Below are positions 36,851 through 44,795 of a DNA stretch of 46,118 nucleotides, in pieces. Position numbers and translations under genes: made by a program. The first letter of the stretch is position 1, and the number at the start of each line of letters is the position of its first letter. The notes below the pieces were generated by a model. The model had not been told where the DNA came from and ran no database searches. It saw only the letters and a list, made by a program, of their open reading frames with translations. This DNA comes from Xenococcus sp. MO_188.B8 (GTDB lineage Bacteria > Cyanobacteriota > Cyanobacteriia > Cyanobacteriales > Xenococcaceae): NCBI GenBank assembly GCA_030065615.1, contig JASJDR010000025.1, forward strand, positions 1-46,118. The letters run 5' to 3'.

Positions 36851-37315
36851 ATTTAGTTGCCTTCCTTGCAGAAATAATACGGATGTAGTCTTTACTTTCT
36901 GTATGGACAATGGCAATAACTCGCCCCTGAAGCAAACCGAAAGTCAGCGGTACTCCGCCGTAAAAGCGGTGCGACCCCGGTCGGGGAACCCGACCTAGCG
37001 GTCAGACCCCGCGACGACGACAGTCGCAAGGGCGGGAATGGGGGATAACAATTCAATTCCTGGTGTTGAACCAATAGAACCTAACAAAATACTCCCCCCT
37101 TCCCGGTGCTGACCAAGAGAGGGAACGCGCACCAAGAGACGACGGAGCCTGCGCTGACCGCATTCCGCGGTCACAAAACGTTCTTCTCCGTAATCAAATC
37201 GATCATCTTCTACAGTCACAATTGATCCGTTAAAAACCGCTGAAACATCTAAAAAATCGATGCCATGCTTGCGGAGGTTAGAAATACGCTTTGACTCATC
37301 CCAATCAAATTCCAT
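36819..37315 (-). pseudogene. brnT: BrnT-family toxin interrupted by a 227-bp GC-rich insertion
   Basis: The 5' part (37315 down to about 37170) reads MEFDWDESKRISNLRKHGID, then DDRFDYGEERFVT. The 3' part (36946 to 36819) reads FGLLQGRVIAIVHTESKDY then IRIISARKATKYEQKIYFEQ. Removing 36947-37173 joins them in frame as ERFVT-FGLLQGRV, the normal BrnT core. The ribonuclease toxin is therefore inactivated by insertion. Confidence 0.85.
36947..37173. mobile_element. 227-bp GC-rich insertion in brnT with 4-bp target duplication
   Basis: The coordinates include one of two flanking GTCA copies (36943-36946 and 37170-37173). The ends are related inverted sequences: GCGGTACTCCGC at the left and CCGCATTCCGC at the right. 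Internal pieces (TAAAAGCGGTGCG, GGCGGGAATGGGGG, GGGAACGCGCAC) recur in the insertion at 37447. No coding potential of its own. Confidence 0.7.
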
Positions 37316-37372
37316 ATACAGATTGTAGCTACAATTTGTCGTTACAGTAAATCTTGATCAATCTGCCAGATC

Positions 37373-37833
37373 ATGAATGACCTAAAACAGATCCAACAGA
37401 CTTATCGCGATCGCGTTTCCTATTCAGAATTGCTCAAAGTGCGATCTCGAAGAGGTCGGCGAAGCCGCGCCTCCGGCGAGCCGCTGCCCCTTCGGGCGGG
37501 AATGGGGGCTCAAATAAAAGCGGTGCGTCCGCGCAGCGACTACCGTCAGGTCTCCCGTCGGGGTTTCCCCGACTTGGGAACGCGCACGGGGCGTACAAGC
37601 TTTTGAGGAAACCTCAAAAGACAGCCCCTTACCAAGAGACAGGATTAACTAGTGATACGAATTCATCAATCACTCTTTAGCCCCCATCCCGGAGCTACGC
37701 AAGCGCGGGCCGCGTAGCGCCTCGCTTTGCGAGACCACGAAGTGCCAGGCTTGCCTGATCGCTAATATGGACTAACCTTGAGAGTATAACGCGATCGCTA
37801 AATTATAGCCCCAAATTAGCACAGCAACTATAG
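37373..37833 (+). pseudogene. Small unidentified gene (49 codons) split by a GC-rich insertion
   Basis: The 5' part reads MNDLKQIQQTYRDRVSYSEL and LKVRS, then hits the insertion. Removing 37447-37760 restores the frame, giving RSLIWTNLESITRSLNYSPK and LAQQL with TAG at 37831. The family is unknown. A related uninterrupted sequence of the same length at 38753-38829 shows the empty site. The 3' end overlaps the convergent hicA by 6 bases. Confidence 0.4.
37447..37760. mobile_element. About 314-bp GC-rich insertion with GATC target duplication
   Basis: GATC occurs at both junctions (37443-37446 and 37757-37760). The interior is a patchwork of GC-rich palindromic modules (GGCGGGAATGGGGG, AAAAGCGGTGCG, GGGAACGCGCAC, ACCAAGAGACAGG) shared with the insertion in brnT and with 42595-42660. 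No gene inside. Confidence 0.7.
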
Positions 37834-38040
37834 TAGCTTCTTGAATTCTTTGATACTTAATCCAGCATCTTTAACTATTCCAGCCATCGTATAGGCATTG
37901 ACTGGATTAGCTCTAGGGATAACAATGATACGCTCACCATTAGACATAGAAATATGTTTACCCTGTCGAATAACTTGAAAGCCTATCTTTTCAAAAGCCT
38001 TGATTGCTCTCAAATGATTGATTCCTGGAAGCTTTGGCAT
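37828..38040 (-). CDS. hicA: HicA-family toxin
   Basis: The protein has 70 residues, normal for HicA. It has the double-stranded-RNA-binding-like fold with the catalytic histidine in QVIRQGKHISMSNGERIIVI, then the end GIVKDAGLSIKEFKKLL. HicA degrades mRNA. It lies two bases after the hicB stop, so the order is antitoxin first, the less common arrangement. It appears intact. Confidence 0.85.
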   Translation of the reverse strand: MPKLPGINHLRAIKAFEKIGFQVIRQGKHISMSNGERIIVIPRANPVNAYTMAGIVKDAGLSIKEFKKLL

Positions 38041-38042
38041 GA

Positions 38043-38237
38043 TTACCCCACTTCCACATAAAAAGACTCAGTATCTTTGTTTACCTCTTCAACTGTCTCT
38101 AAATAGACTTGAATTGCATCTTTGATATTTTCTAGTGCCTCTTCCTTTGTTTTCCCTTGAGACCAACATCCTGGTAAACCTGGACACCATACTGCATATC
38201 CTTCTTCACTCTCTTGTAGCCTTACTTTATAGCGCAT
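38043..38237 (-). CDS. hicB: HicB-family antitoxin
   Basis: The protein has 64 residues, a short HicB with the partial RNase H-like fold (RYKVRLQESEEGYAVWCPGL, PGCWSQGKTKEEALENIKDA). No DNA-binding C-terminal domain is present, as in many short HicB proteins, so repression would need another factor. It pairs with hicA directly downstream. Confidence 0.85.
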   Translation of the reverse strand: MRYKVRLQESEEGYAVWCPGLPGCWSQGKTKEEALENIKDAIQVYLETVEEVNKDTESFYVEVG

Positions 38238-38251
38238 ATTTACTTATTAAG

Positions 38252-38404
38252 TTAGAAATCAATAAAATTTTCCAGCGTCAACATAATTTCATAACATCCT
38301 CTGACCCAGCGATAAGCTCGTTCTGGTGAATCCTCCTTGATCCAAAGAAAAATACTTTCTATATCTGCCACCGCAGTAGGAGAGATTTCAACCTGGTAAG
38401 CCAT
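38252..38404 (-). CDS. ParE/RelE-type toxin, short or truncated
   Basis: Fifty codons from ATG 38404: MAYQVEISPTAVADIESIFL, WIKEDSPERAYRWVRGCYEI, then a stop after LTLENFIDF. The N-terminal half matches ParE-type toxins (normally about 95-100 residues); the C-terminal beta sheet is missing. It follows the Phd-like antitoxin gene by 62 bases, so the pair was phd-parE. Probably inactive. Confidence 0.6.
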   Translation of the reverse strand: MAYQVEISPTAVADIESIFLWIKEDSPERAYRWVRGCYEIMLTLENFIDF

Positions 38405-38466
38405 ATTTTTCCTGAAGCTGCTTCCCGGCTTCCTTTAAAGGCATACTTTACCCTTGATCGAACTCC

Positions 38467-38676
38467 TCAATACTCTTGCGGATACCTAACAATGGACTCA
38501 AGCAACTCGATCCTCTCAAGAAGTTGCTGATAGCTTTCAGCATCCTGAACAACTGCGGCAGCTTTGCCATTAACAGTAAGAACTATTGGTGCTTTAGTTT
38601 CTTTGAGCCTTGCGAGAAAAGCTTTAGCTCCACGCTGAAATTCTGAAAGAGGATGAATGTCACGTAGACTAAGCAT
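38467..38676 (-). CDS. Phd/YefM-family antitoxin
   Basis: The protein has 69 residues. It has the Phd/YefM fold: IHPLSEFQRGAKAFLARLKE, then PIVLTVNGKAAAVVQDAESY and a C-terminal toxin-binding helix. It should repress its own promoter and bind the ParE/RelE toxin encoded downstream, which is truncated here. Confidence 0.8.
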   Translation of the reverse strand: MLSLRDIHPLSEFQRGAKAFLARLKETKAPIVLTVNGKAAAVVQDAESYQQLLERIELLESIVRYPQEY

Positions 38677-39129
38677 TATATTTTCAATAAATTATTTAAT
38701 AATTTCATGTTAAAAGTTTGAAACTATTTTGTCGAGAATAATTGCTAATACTTGATCTCGTTTCATATTCAGAATTGCTTGAAGCTTGATCGCAAATAAG
38801 GACTGATCTTCAGAGTATAGTGCGATTTCGCAAAGTGAGGCGCTGTGTGATCGCATGAGTAGCTCATCACCGAATTAGCTGTACATCAAGAGACAGCTTG
38901 AAAGATGCCCAGACACAAACTGTAATGCGGAAATATTCTACCAGTTAGAAATGCTTGAAAAATTTATAAAATCAAGACTTATTAGGGGATCAAATAAAAA
39001 ATAAGCATTGATTTAATTAATTGTAAAGATTTATTAGTTTTATGAATTTGATTGACAATTTGTCATACCTTTCAATTGATAATTGATATGGCAAAGTTTT
39101 CAGATCTACCACAACGAGGAAAATATCTG
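38677..39129. other. Intergenic stretch with a diverged copy of the 37373 gene segment
   Basis: Bases 38753-38829 align without gaps to 37408-37446 joined to 37761-37798 (shared TATTCAGAATTGCT and GAGAGTATA-like blocks, about 80 percent identity by eye). This is a duplicate lacking the GC-rich insertion. The remainder is AT-rich, contains the promoter of the oxidase gene, and shows no gene. Confidence 0.5.
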
Positions 39130-41649
39130 ATGACACAAAAAAATTTTATAAAAGAACTAGACGAATCAGGTCAAGACACAACCCCAGTCAGCCTGAGTAG
39201 ACGGGACTTCCTGGCTATGGGGGCTGGAGCTGCTGCTGCCTTCGCCCTACCATCTCTAGGTAAAGACAGTACAGCCATTGCTGGCACCTGTTCAACTCAA
39301 ACCTCAACAACATGCACGCCTCCGTATAATGGGTTGGTTTGTTACAACGGGTTTCCTCAGCCTTATGGTGGCTCTCTCGGGACACCAAGCAGTCCGACTG
39401 GGCTAGACATCGTACCCTACTATGGCACAGTTAATGATAAACCAGCTGTAGTAAGGCGTTCTTATAACTTAGTCGGTACCGACACGTTTACTCCACCGTG
39501 CACTGACAGTCTTGAGCCAGGAGTGCAATATTTTAAGCTTGGACCAACATTCAAGTTCAAAGCCAGCGACCCAGACCAAAATACCTTAAACCTAAAATTT
39601 ACTAATAAATTACCAGCTGGTGAGGATTATATTATTCCTCCAGAGCCCCCTTCCCCGAATACTGGCGATAAGGGCGCTCCTGGCAGACCAAAGGGTTTCA
39701 ATGCAGCTAACTTGCACTTCCATGGATTACACGTATCTCCCAGCAGCATAAACAGCTCGGGCGATATAGTTTGCGGTTTAGAGTCGAGGGATGCAGCAAA
39801 ATCGTCCGACGATATGCTCTTTTTTATACCAGCTGGCGACGAAACTCACCATCCTTACGAAATCGTACTACCGACCTTCCACGCACCGGGAACCCACTGG
39901 TATCATGCTCACAATGACGGCTCGACGGCGCTCCATGTTGTGGATGGCACGGCAGGTGCCCTACTGATTGAAGATGAAGGAGATGCTTGTATCGACGTTG
40001 ATCATGATTTACTGTGGATTGTCCAGGAGCTTGAAGGTACTGACCTAGTAACGAAAGTAGGAACGAAAGCTAAATTTGATAAAAAAACAAAAAAAGAGGT
40101 TCCAAAGGATAAGAAAGATGTTCCAACCGATCAGTTAGTTTTTAACTGTGCTCCTGTTCCCGCGAATTTGGGATTTACTGTTAACGGTGTTTACCAACCA
40201 TCACTGACGATGAAGGTCAATGAGTTGCATCGCTGGCGTTTTTTGGCTGGTACTGCTACACCACGAGGCTTTATGCGGATTGTGTTGTACAAGATTCCTG
40301 ACACAGCTCCTTCGGGGTGCACGTATAAGAATTCAACTGGTGGTACCTCTAATTGTTTTGTCCCTTCAGCGCCCCTTGTGCCTCCGTCAGGTAGTACAAG
40401 TGCAGAGCAGACTGATTATGCTAACAACCTCGCTGCTTTCTTGAATTCATTATCAACACCTTCGCCAAATCCGTATCGAATAAACATGAATCTGATCGCG
40501 ATTGATGGGATCAGCTTTTATAGAGATCCACCGCAATCGGTATCTTGGTGGGATATGTCCCCAGCAAATCGGGCTGACTTTTTGGTTCAACTTAGTGAGA
40601 AGGGAACCTACTGGGTCGTGAAACAGCCGGTTATAACACGAGGTAATTTATTTGGGCCGGGAACAGTAACTGGAGGACCCCAAGCGACTCAGGTACTAGC
40701 TACTATCACTGTAGAGGGTGAAGTCTCCGAGAAGAAAACTATTCCAACTATTATTCCAGGGAAGTTTCCTACCTATCTCCAAACGATTACAGACGATGAG
40801 CTGCTGAAAAATCCAGACAAATCGAACTACGTCCGACCTGTCGTTTTCGCGATTGCAAAAGAAGTCAAAGGGTTGGGTTGCAAAAATTATGACAAATCTA
40901 TAAAGAGTGCTATGCCAGCACCGCGAAGCTTTGTCATTAATGACCTCCCCTACAGTGGTAATAGTACTGAAGACGGTCCACGGTACACGGCACAATTGCT
41001 AGCAAACGTACCGAAGGATGAAAAAGACTCAAAGGGTAAGGTTATAGAATATCAGACTGGTAGCTTTTCGGCTCCTGAAACTAAACGAGAAACGGTGCAG
41101 GTTGTTAAGCTCAATACCTGTGAAGAGTGGATTATCTTTAACTATAGTAATTTGGTTCATCCCTTCCACATTCACGTTAATCCCTTTCTACTTATAGAGT
41201 CGTACGATCCTAACGGTAAGCTCGATCAACAAGGCATCGGTCGTTGGTGGGATGTTATTGGGATTCCTGCTGCTAAGTTCAAAAATAAGAAAACTCTTAT
41301 AGAGCCTGGTTACGTCAGGATTCGCAGCCGCTTCTGGGATTACTGGGGCGAGTATGTCTTCCACTGTCATATTCTGATCCACGAAGACCTCGGCATGATG
41401 CAAAATGTATATGTTGCCAACAATCCCAGTTCGAAATACCCTGGCAATGGTCCCTTTGAACAAGTGACTACATCGCCAGATCCTAGCATCAGTCAAAACA
41501 AGGTAATCGGCACTCCTGGGTTCCCAGCAAGCTGCTATCCAACATCATATCCGACATTCCAACCGCTCGTGGATGGCAGACCAAAATATCCAGAACAGAA
41601 AGATACTTCTTGTATTGGTGGTAAAACTTGCGAACAAACTTCTACGTAA
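39130..41649 (+). CDS. Tat-exported multicopper oxidase
   Basis: From ATG 39130 (MTQKNFIKELDESGQ) there are 839 residues; a GAGGA ribosome site lies 9 bases upstream and upstream in-frame starts (39088, 39052) lack one. A twin-arginine signal reads LSRRDFLAMGAGAAAAFALP. All four copper-binding blocks are present: NLHFHGLHVSP, HWYHAHNDGS, HPFHIHVNPF and VFHCHILIHEDLGMM. The protein is longer than a typical three-domain oxidase because of inserts rich in Pro, Lys and Cys. Substrate unknown; Cu(I), Mn(II) or phenolics are possible. The Tat signal fits export of a folded copper protein, and the copper cluster lies a few kilobases upstream. Confidence 0.85.
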   Translation: MTQKNFIKELDESGQDTTPVSLSRRDFLAMGAGAAAAFALPSLGKDSTAIAGTCSTQTSTTCTPPYNGLVCYNGFPQPYGGSLGTPSSPTGLDIVPYYGTVNDKPAVVRRSYNLVGTDTFTPPCTDSLEPGVQYFKLGPTFKFKASDPDQNTLNLKFTNKLPAGEDYIIPPEPPSPNTGDKGAPGRPKGFNAANLHFHGLHVSPSSINSSGDIVCGLESRDAAKSSDDMLFFIPAGDETHHPYEIVLPTFHAPGTHWYHAHNDGSTALHVVDGTAGALLIEDEGDACIDVDHDLLWIVQELEGTDLVTKVGTKAKFDKKTKKEVPKDKKDVPTDQLVFNCAPVPANLGFTVNGVYQPSLTMKVNELHRWRFLAGTATPRGFMRIVLYKIPDTAPSGCTYKNSTGGTSNCFVPSAPLVPPSGSTSAEQTDYANNLAAFLNSLSTPSPNPYRINMNLIAIDGISFYRDPPQSVSWWDMSPANRADFLVQLSEKGTYWVVKQPVITRGNLFGPGTVTGGPQATQVLATITVEGEVSEKKTIPTIIPGKFPTYLQTITDDELLKNPDKSNYVRPVVFAIAKEVKGLGCKNYDKSIKSAMPAPRSFVINDLPYSGNSTEDGPRYTAQLLANVPKDEKDSKGKVIEYQTGSFSAPETKRETVQVVKLNTCEEWIIFNYSNLVHPFHIHVNPFLLIESYDPNGKLDQQGIGRWWDVIGIPAAKFKNKKTLIEPGYVRIRSRFWDYWGEYVFHCHILIHEDLGMMQNVYVANNPSSKYPGNGPFEQVTTSPDPSISQNKVIGTPGFPASCYPTSYPTFQPLVDGRPKYPEQKDTSCIGGKTCEQTST

Positions 41650-41810
41650 CATTTAGCAAATGCCAGCAGTGAAATCCAGCTTCGCTGCTGACAGTAACAC
41701 TGAGGAGAGAGGAGACAGGAAACCCTTGCAAGTCTGGCTAGTTTTTCTGAGTTTCTTGTCTGCTTCTTGTTAAGGGATTAGAAAGATAAATAAGACGAAT
41801 AGGAGAAATT

Positions 41811-42404
41811 ATGTTCATTAAAACAATTTTACGGATTGCGGCTACCTTTATATTATCCTGTCTGTTGTTCTTTAGCGCGATCGCACCTGCACAAGCGGGT
41901 AATATGCTAACAGCTGACACATTGGGAGAATCACTGAATGCAACTGCCGATTATGTCTATGATTGCTCATTTTGCGGAGGTTCGATTAACCAAATTATTG
42001 TGGGGATTGTAGATCCTGACTCCGAATCTGACCCTCTTTCCGTAGCCTGTATCGATGTTGGCATTATTAGTCCTAATCCGAAGACAGGCAATAAAATAAG
42101 CCTAGACTTAAAGGCACCTACTAAGATTGGGAGCTATGATGTTCGCTTTCGGTATGCACAGGCTTTCAACTGCGCTGATGCAGCGAGTGGCTGGTGGGCA
42201 GTAGATCAAGCTCCTCCGAAATCTGCAACAGTTGGTATTGTCAATGTTGTAGATTCAACAACTCCTCCACCCTATCGGACTCCAGACACAGGATGGTCAG
42301 GTTCTTCTACTAATTATGGTCGAGTGGAATTGAGCAATTTTGTATTTACGACTCCGACATATCAGCCTTCCAAATTTCCAATCTTAGGGTCTTCTGCCGA
42401 TTAA
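41811..42404 (+). CDS. Secreted protein of unknown function following the oxidase
   Basis: The protein has 197 residues from ATG 41811 with AGGAG upstream. A signal peptide (FILSCLLFFSAIAPAQAG) is clear. The mature part is beta-rich with four cysteines (CSFCGG, VACIDVG, FNCADA), and the phrase GSYDVRFRYAQAFNCADAAS recalls beta-sandwich proteins of the oxidase neighbourhood. It lies 160 bases after the oxidase on the same strand and may be co-expressed. I do not recognise a family. Confidence 0.55.
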   Translation: MFIKTILRIAATFILSCLLFFSAIAPAQAGNMLTADTLGESLNATADYVYDCSFCGGSINQIIVGIVDPDSESDPLSVACIDVGIISPNPKTGNKISLDLKAPTKIGSYDVRFRYAQAFNCADAASGWWAVDQAPPKSATVGIVNVVDSTTPPPYRTPDTGWSGSSTNYGRVELSNFVFTTPTYQPSKFPILGSSAD

Positions 42405-42806
42405 AGATAAAGCATAGCTGTTTCATTATTTCCCTAACCCCTAAGGCATTGCGCACGAATAAGTTGTTCTTGTTTAGTAGGAAAAGCTTTCGCCATAAAG
42501 AGGAAAATAAAACAGATTGACTGATTTAGACTGAAACATTTTTAGAAAAAGGATTTTCTCATTTATATTCGGTCAGTTATTTCTGCGCGATGCCTAACCC
42601 CCAACGGTGCGCGTTCCCAAGCCAGTCCGTTGGGCGGGTTCCCCGACTTGAAGGAACTGGCGTTTGTCCAGAACACGGAGCTGGATAAACCCAGAACACG
42701 GAGCTGGATAAACCCAGAACACGGAGCTGGGTAAACAGATCGGTGCTCTGGATAAACGTCTGTCGCCGCCCTAAAGGATACAGCTCCGCACGCCCCGAAG
42801 GTAGTG
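42405..42806. other. Gene-free stretch of GC-rich modules and tandem repeats
   Basis: Bases 42595-42660 carry modules (GGTGCGCGTTCCC, GTTCCCCGACTTG) also seen in the insertion at 37447. A 23-bp tandem repeat follows at 42668, then the CCGCCCTAAAGGATAC module at 42767. No gene seen. Confidence 0.6.
42668..42736. repeat. 23-bp tandem repeat, three copies plus a degenerate fourth
   Basis: Units start at 42668, 42691 and 42714 and share CCAGAACACGGAGCTGG followed by ATAAAC or GTAAAC. A diverged unit (GGTGCTCTGGATAAACG) follows at about 42741. Confidence 0.9.
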
Positions 42807-43367
42807 CTAAAGCATACCGCTCCGCATATCCTTTAGGATAACGCGGGGTCGCACCGCTCTTTGAATATTCTTAGCCGCGTTTAAATCCCTATCTAGCTTG
42901 GTTCCACAATCAGGACAATCCCAAGCTCTCTCTTTAAGAGTTAGTTCTTGGTTGTGATATCCACAATCAAAACAGGTTTTGGAGCTAGGATAAAACCGAG
43001 CAATAAAATGAATTGTTTTCCCTTTGTTGTTGGCTACTGTTTCTAAAATTTCTAAAAAAGTTGAGAAAGATAAATCACTAACTTTTCTGCCCCATAACTT
43101 TTTCATTGCCAAAAGATTTAAATCCTCAAAAATAAGTACATCATACTCATTTGTTAACTCATGAGCTAACTTCCAAAACCAATCTCTTCGCTTGTGAGAA
43201 ATTTTCTCATGCAATCTATTAAGATCGTCCTTGGCTTTGTACCAATTATTTGAGCCTTTGTTCTTCCTCGACAGATCTGCGGATGGGTTTCCCTCCGCAG
43301 GATACTGTTGTAAGAAGGGCGGGGCTTTAAACCCATGATCAGGCAAAGCCTGGCGCTGCGCGATCAC
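42807..43367 (-). pseudogene. tnpB: TnpB (IS200/IS605 OrfB) C-terminal fragment
   Basis: The authentic part is about 43275 to 42870. It reads KGSNNWYKAKDDLNRLHEKI, the RuvC-II segment LIFEDLNLLAM, the zinc ribbon (SKTCFDCGYHNQEL, WDCPDCGTKLDRDLNAAKNI) and the RuvC-III aspartate in that last motif. Upstream and downstream residues (MIAQRQALPDHGFKAPPF at the start, RAVRPRVILKDMRS at the end) are translations of GC-rich repeat DNA. The N-terminal half with the first RuvC aspartate is missing, so RNA-guided nuclease activity is lost. Confidence 0.8.
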
Positions 43368-43510
43368 GAGGGTAAAACCAAATACCTAGAAACAAACAGT
43401 TGATAAAGATTATATAAACTAAGCATTGGGGTGAATTTTGTGTTGAAAGATACATAAGTTAAGGAACGAGGAGCAAGCACTAACAAACGCACTAACAAAC
43501 AAGGAAAATT

Positions 43511-43549
43511 ACTTATTACTTATTACTTATTACTTATTACTTATTACTT
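43511..43549. repeat. 7-bp tandem repeat (ACTTATT), about 5.5 copies
   Basis: Uninterrupted ACTTATT units run between 43511 and 43549, between the tnpB fragment and the 3' end of ppk2. A simple slippage repeat likely to vary in copy number. Confidence 0.9.
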
Positions 43550-43577
43550 GCTCCCCAATTCCTAACCATCTTTAATT

Positions 43578-43617
43578 ATTGAATTTTGCTAATCTCCATT
43601 GAATTTTGCTAATCTCC
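43578..43617. repeat. 20-bp tandem duplication across the ppk2 stop codon
   Basis: ATTGAATTTTGCTAATCTCC occurs twice in direct succession. On the minus strand the first copy ends ppk2 as KFNGD-stop; with a single copy it would end KFNN-stop. So the duplication changed only the last residues. Confidence 0.85.
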
Positions 43618-44590
43618 AAGACGGGACAAAAAATTGCTCATTGAAAGGCGTACGCTCGTAGTCATCGGGAAGCTCCTTGCGTGGCGGCAGTTTTATGGGT
43701 TCGGGTGTCATATCAACATAGGGAATCTTGCTCAGAATATGACTGATACAATTGAGGCGAGCTCGTTTTTTATCATCGGCTTTGACTGTAAACCAAGGCG
43801 CTTCAGGAATATTGGTGCGGGTAAACATGGCATCTTTTGCTTGAGAATATTCCGCCCAGCGATCGCGTGATTCAAGATCCATCGGGCTGAGCTTCCAACG
43901 GCGAGCAGGATCTTTTGTGCGAGATTGGAAGCGTCGCTCTTGCTCCTCATCGCTCACTGAAAACCAATATTTCAGTAGAATTATGCCAGATCGTACCAAC
44001 ATCCGCTCAAATTCGGGACAGGCTTGCATGAATTCCCAATACTGTTCATCGGTACAAAAGCCCATCACTTTCTCTACTCCAGCGCGGTTATACCAACTAC
44101 GGTCAAAACAGACAATTTCCCCCGCTGAGGGCAGATGAGCGACATAGCGCTGAAAATACCATTCGGTCTTTTCGCGATCGCTGGGTGTACCCAATGCCAC
44201 AACTCGACAGCCTCGGGGATTGAGGGGTTCGGTAATGCGCTTGATAGTTCCACCCTTACCTGCTGCATCACGCCCTTCAAACAAAATGACAATGCGAGTG
44301 CCAGTATGCTTAACCCAATATTGCATTTTTACTAGCTCCAATTGCAGACGCGCCAGTTTTTTTTCATAAACTTTTTTCGGAACTTTAGATTTGCCTTCTG
44401 ACTCAGAGATCTGATAGTACAATCTTCGTTCTGAATTTTGGAGCTGGGCTTTTTTCTGTTTCTTCTGTTTCTTGAGTTTTTTCTTATTTTTCAACTTTTT
44501 CTGATCTTTCTTTTTGATATCTAATTCTAGGAGATTATTCTTGGTATTCACTGGTTGGTTATGATTGCCGTTCATCAGTTTATTTTTCAT
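43589..44590 (-). CDS. ppk2: PPK2-family polyphosphate kinase
   Basis: The protein has 333 residues. A lysine-rich N-terminal tail (about 25-50) precedes the kinase. Walker A is FEGRDAAGKGGTIK, followed by RGCRVVALGTPSDREKTEWY and the lid motif FDRSWYNRAGVEKVMGF. It uses polyphosphate to phosphorylate nucleotides. The core is complete, so the enzyme is probably functional. A 20-bp duplication alters its last residues. No operon partner. Confidence 0.9.
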   Translation of the reverse strand: MKNKLMNGNHNQPVNTKNNLLELDIKKKDQKKLKNKKKLKKQKKQKKAQLQNSERRLYYQISESEGKSKVPKKVYEKKLARLQLELVKMQYWVKHTGTRIVILFEGRDAAGKGGTIKRITEPLNPRGCRVVALGTPSDREKTEWYFQRYVAHLPSAGEIVCFDRSWYNRAGVEKVMGFCTDEQYWEFMQACPEFERMLVRSGIILLKYWFSVSDEEQERRFQSRTKDPARRWKLSPMDLESRDRWAEYSQAKDAMFTRTNIPEAPWFTVKADDKKRARLNCISHILSKIPYVDMTPEPIKLPPRKELPDDYERTPFNEQFFVPSWRLAKFNGD

Positions 44591-44795
44591 TATGGGAACG
44601 CGCGAGTTTGACGTTTTAACTTTATAGTTTTATGTTAGAAAATAAAAATTTATAAGATCGGATTTAAGGTCGCTGAAGGCACTAAAAATATAAAAATTTG
44701 CACATCTTAAAATTCGATAATGTTCTGTTATTTTTTTTAGAAATAACTAGCAATATAAATTACTTTTAGAAATATTTTTATTTTATTCACTTCTG

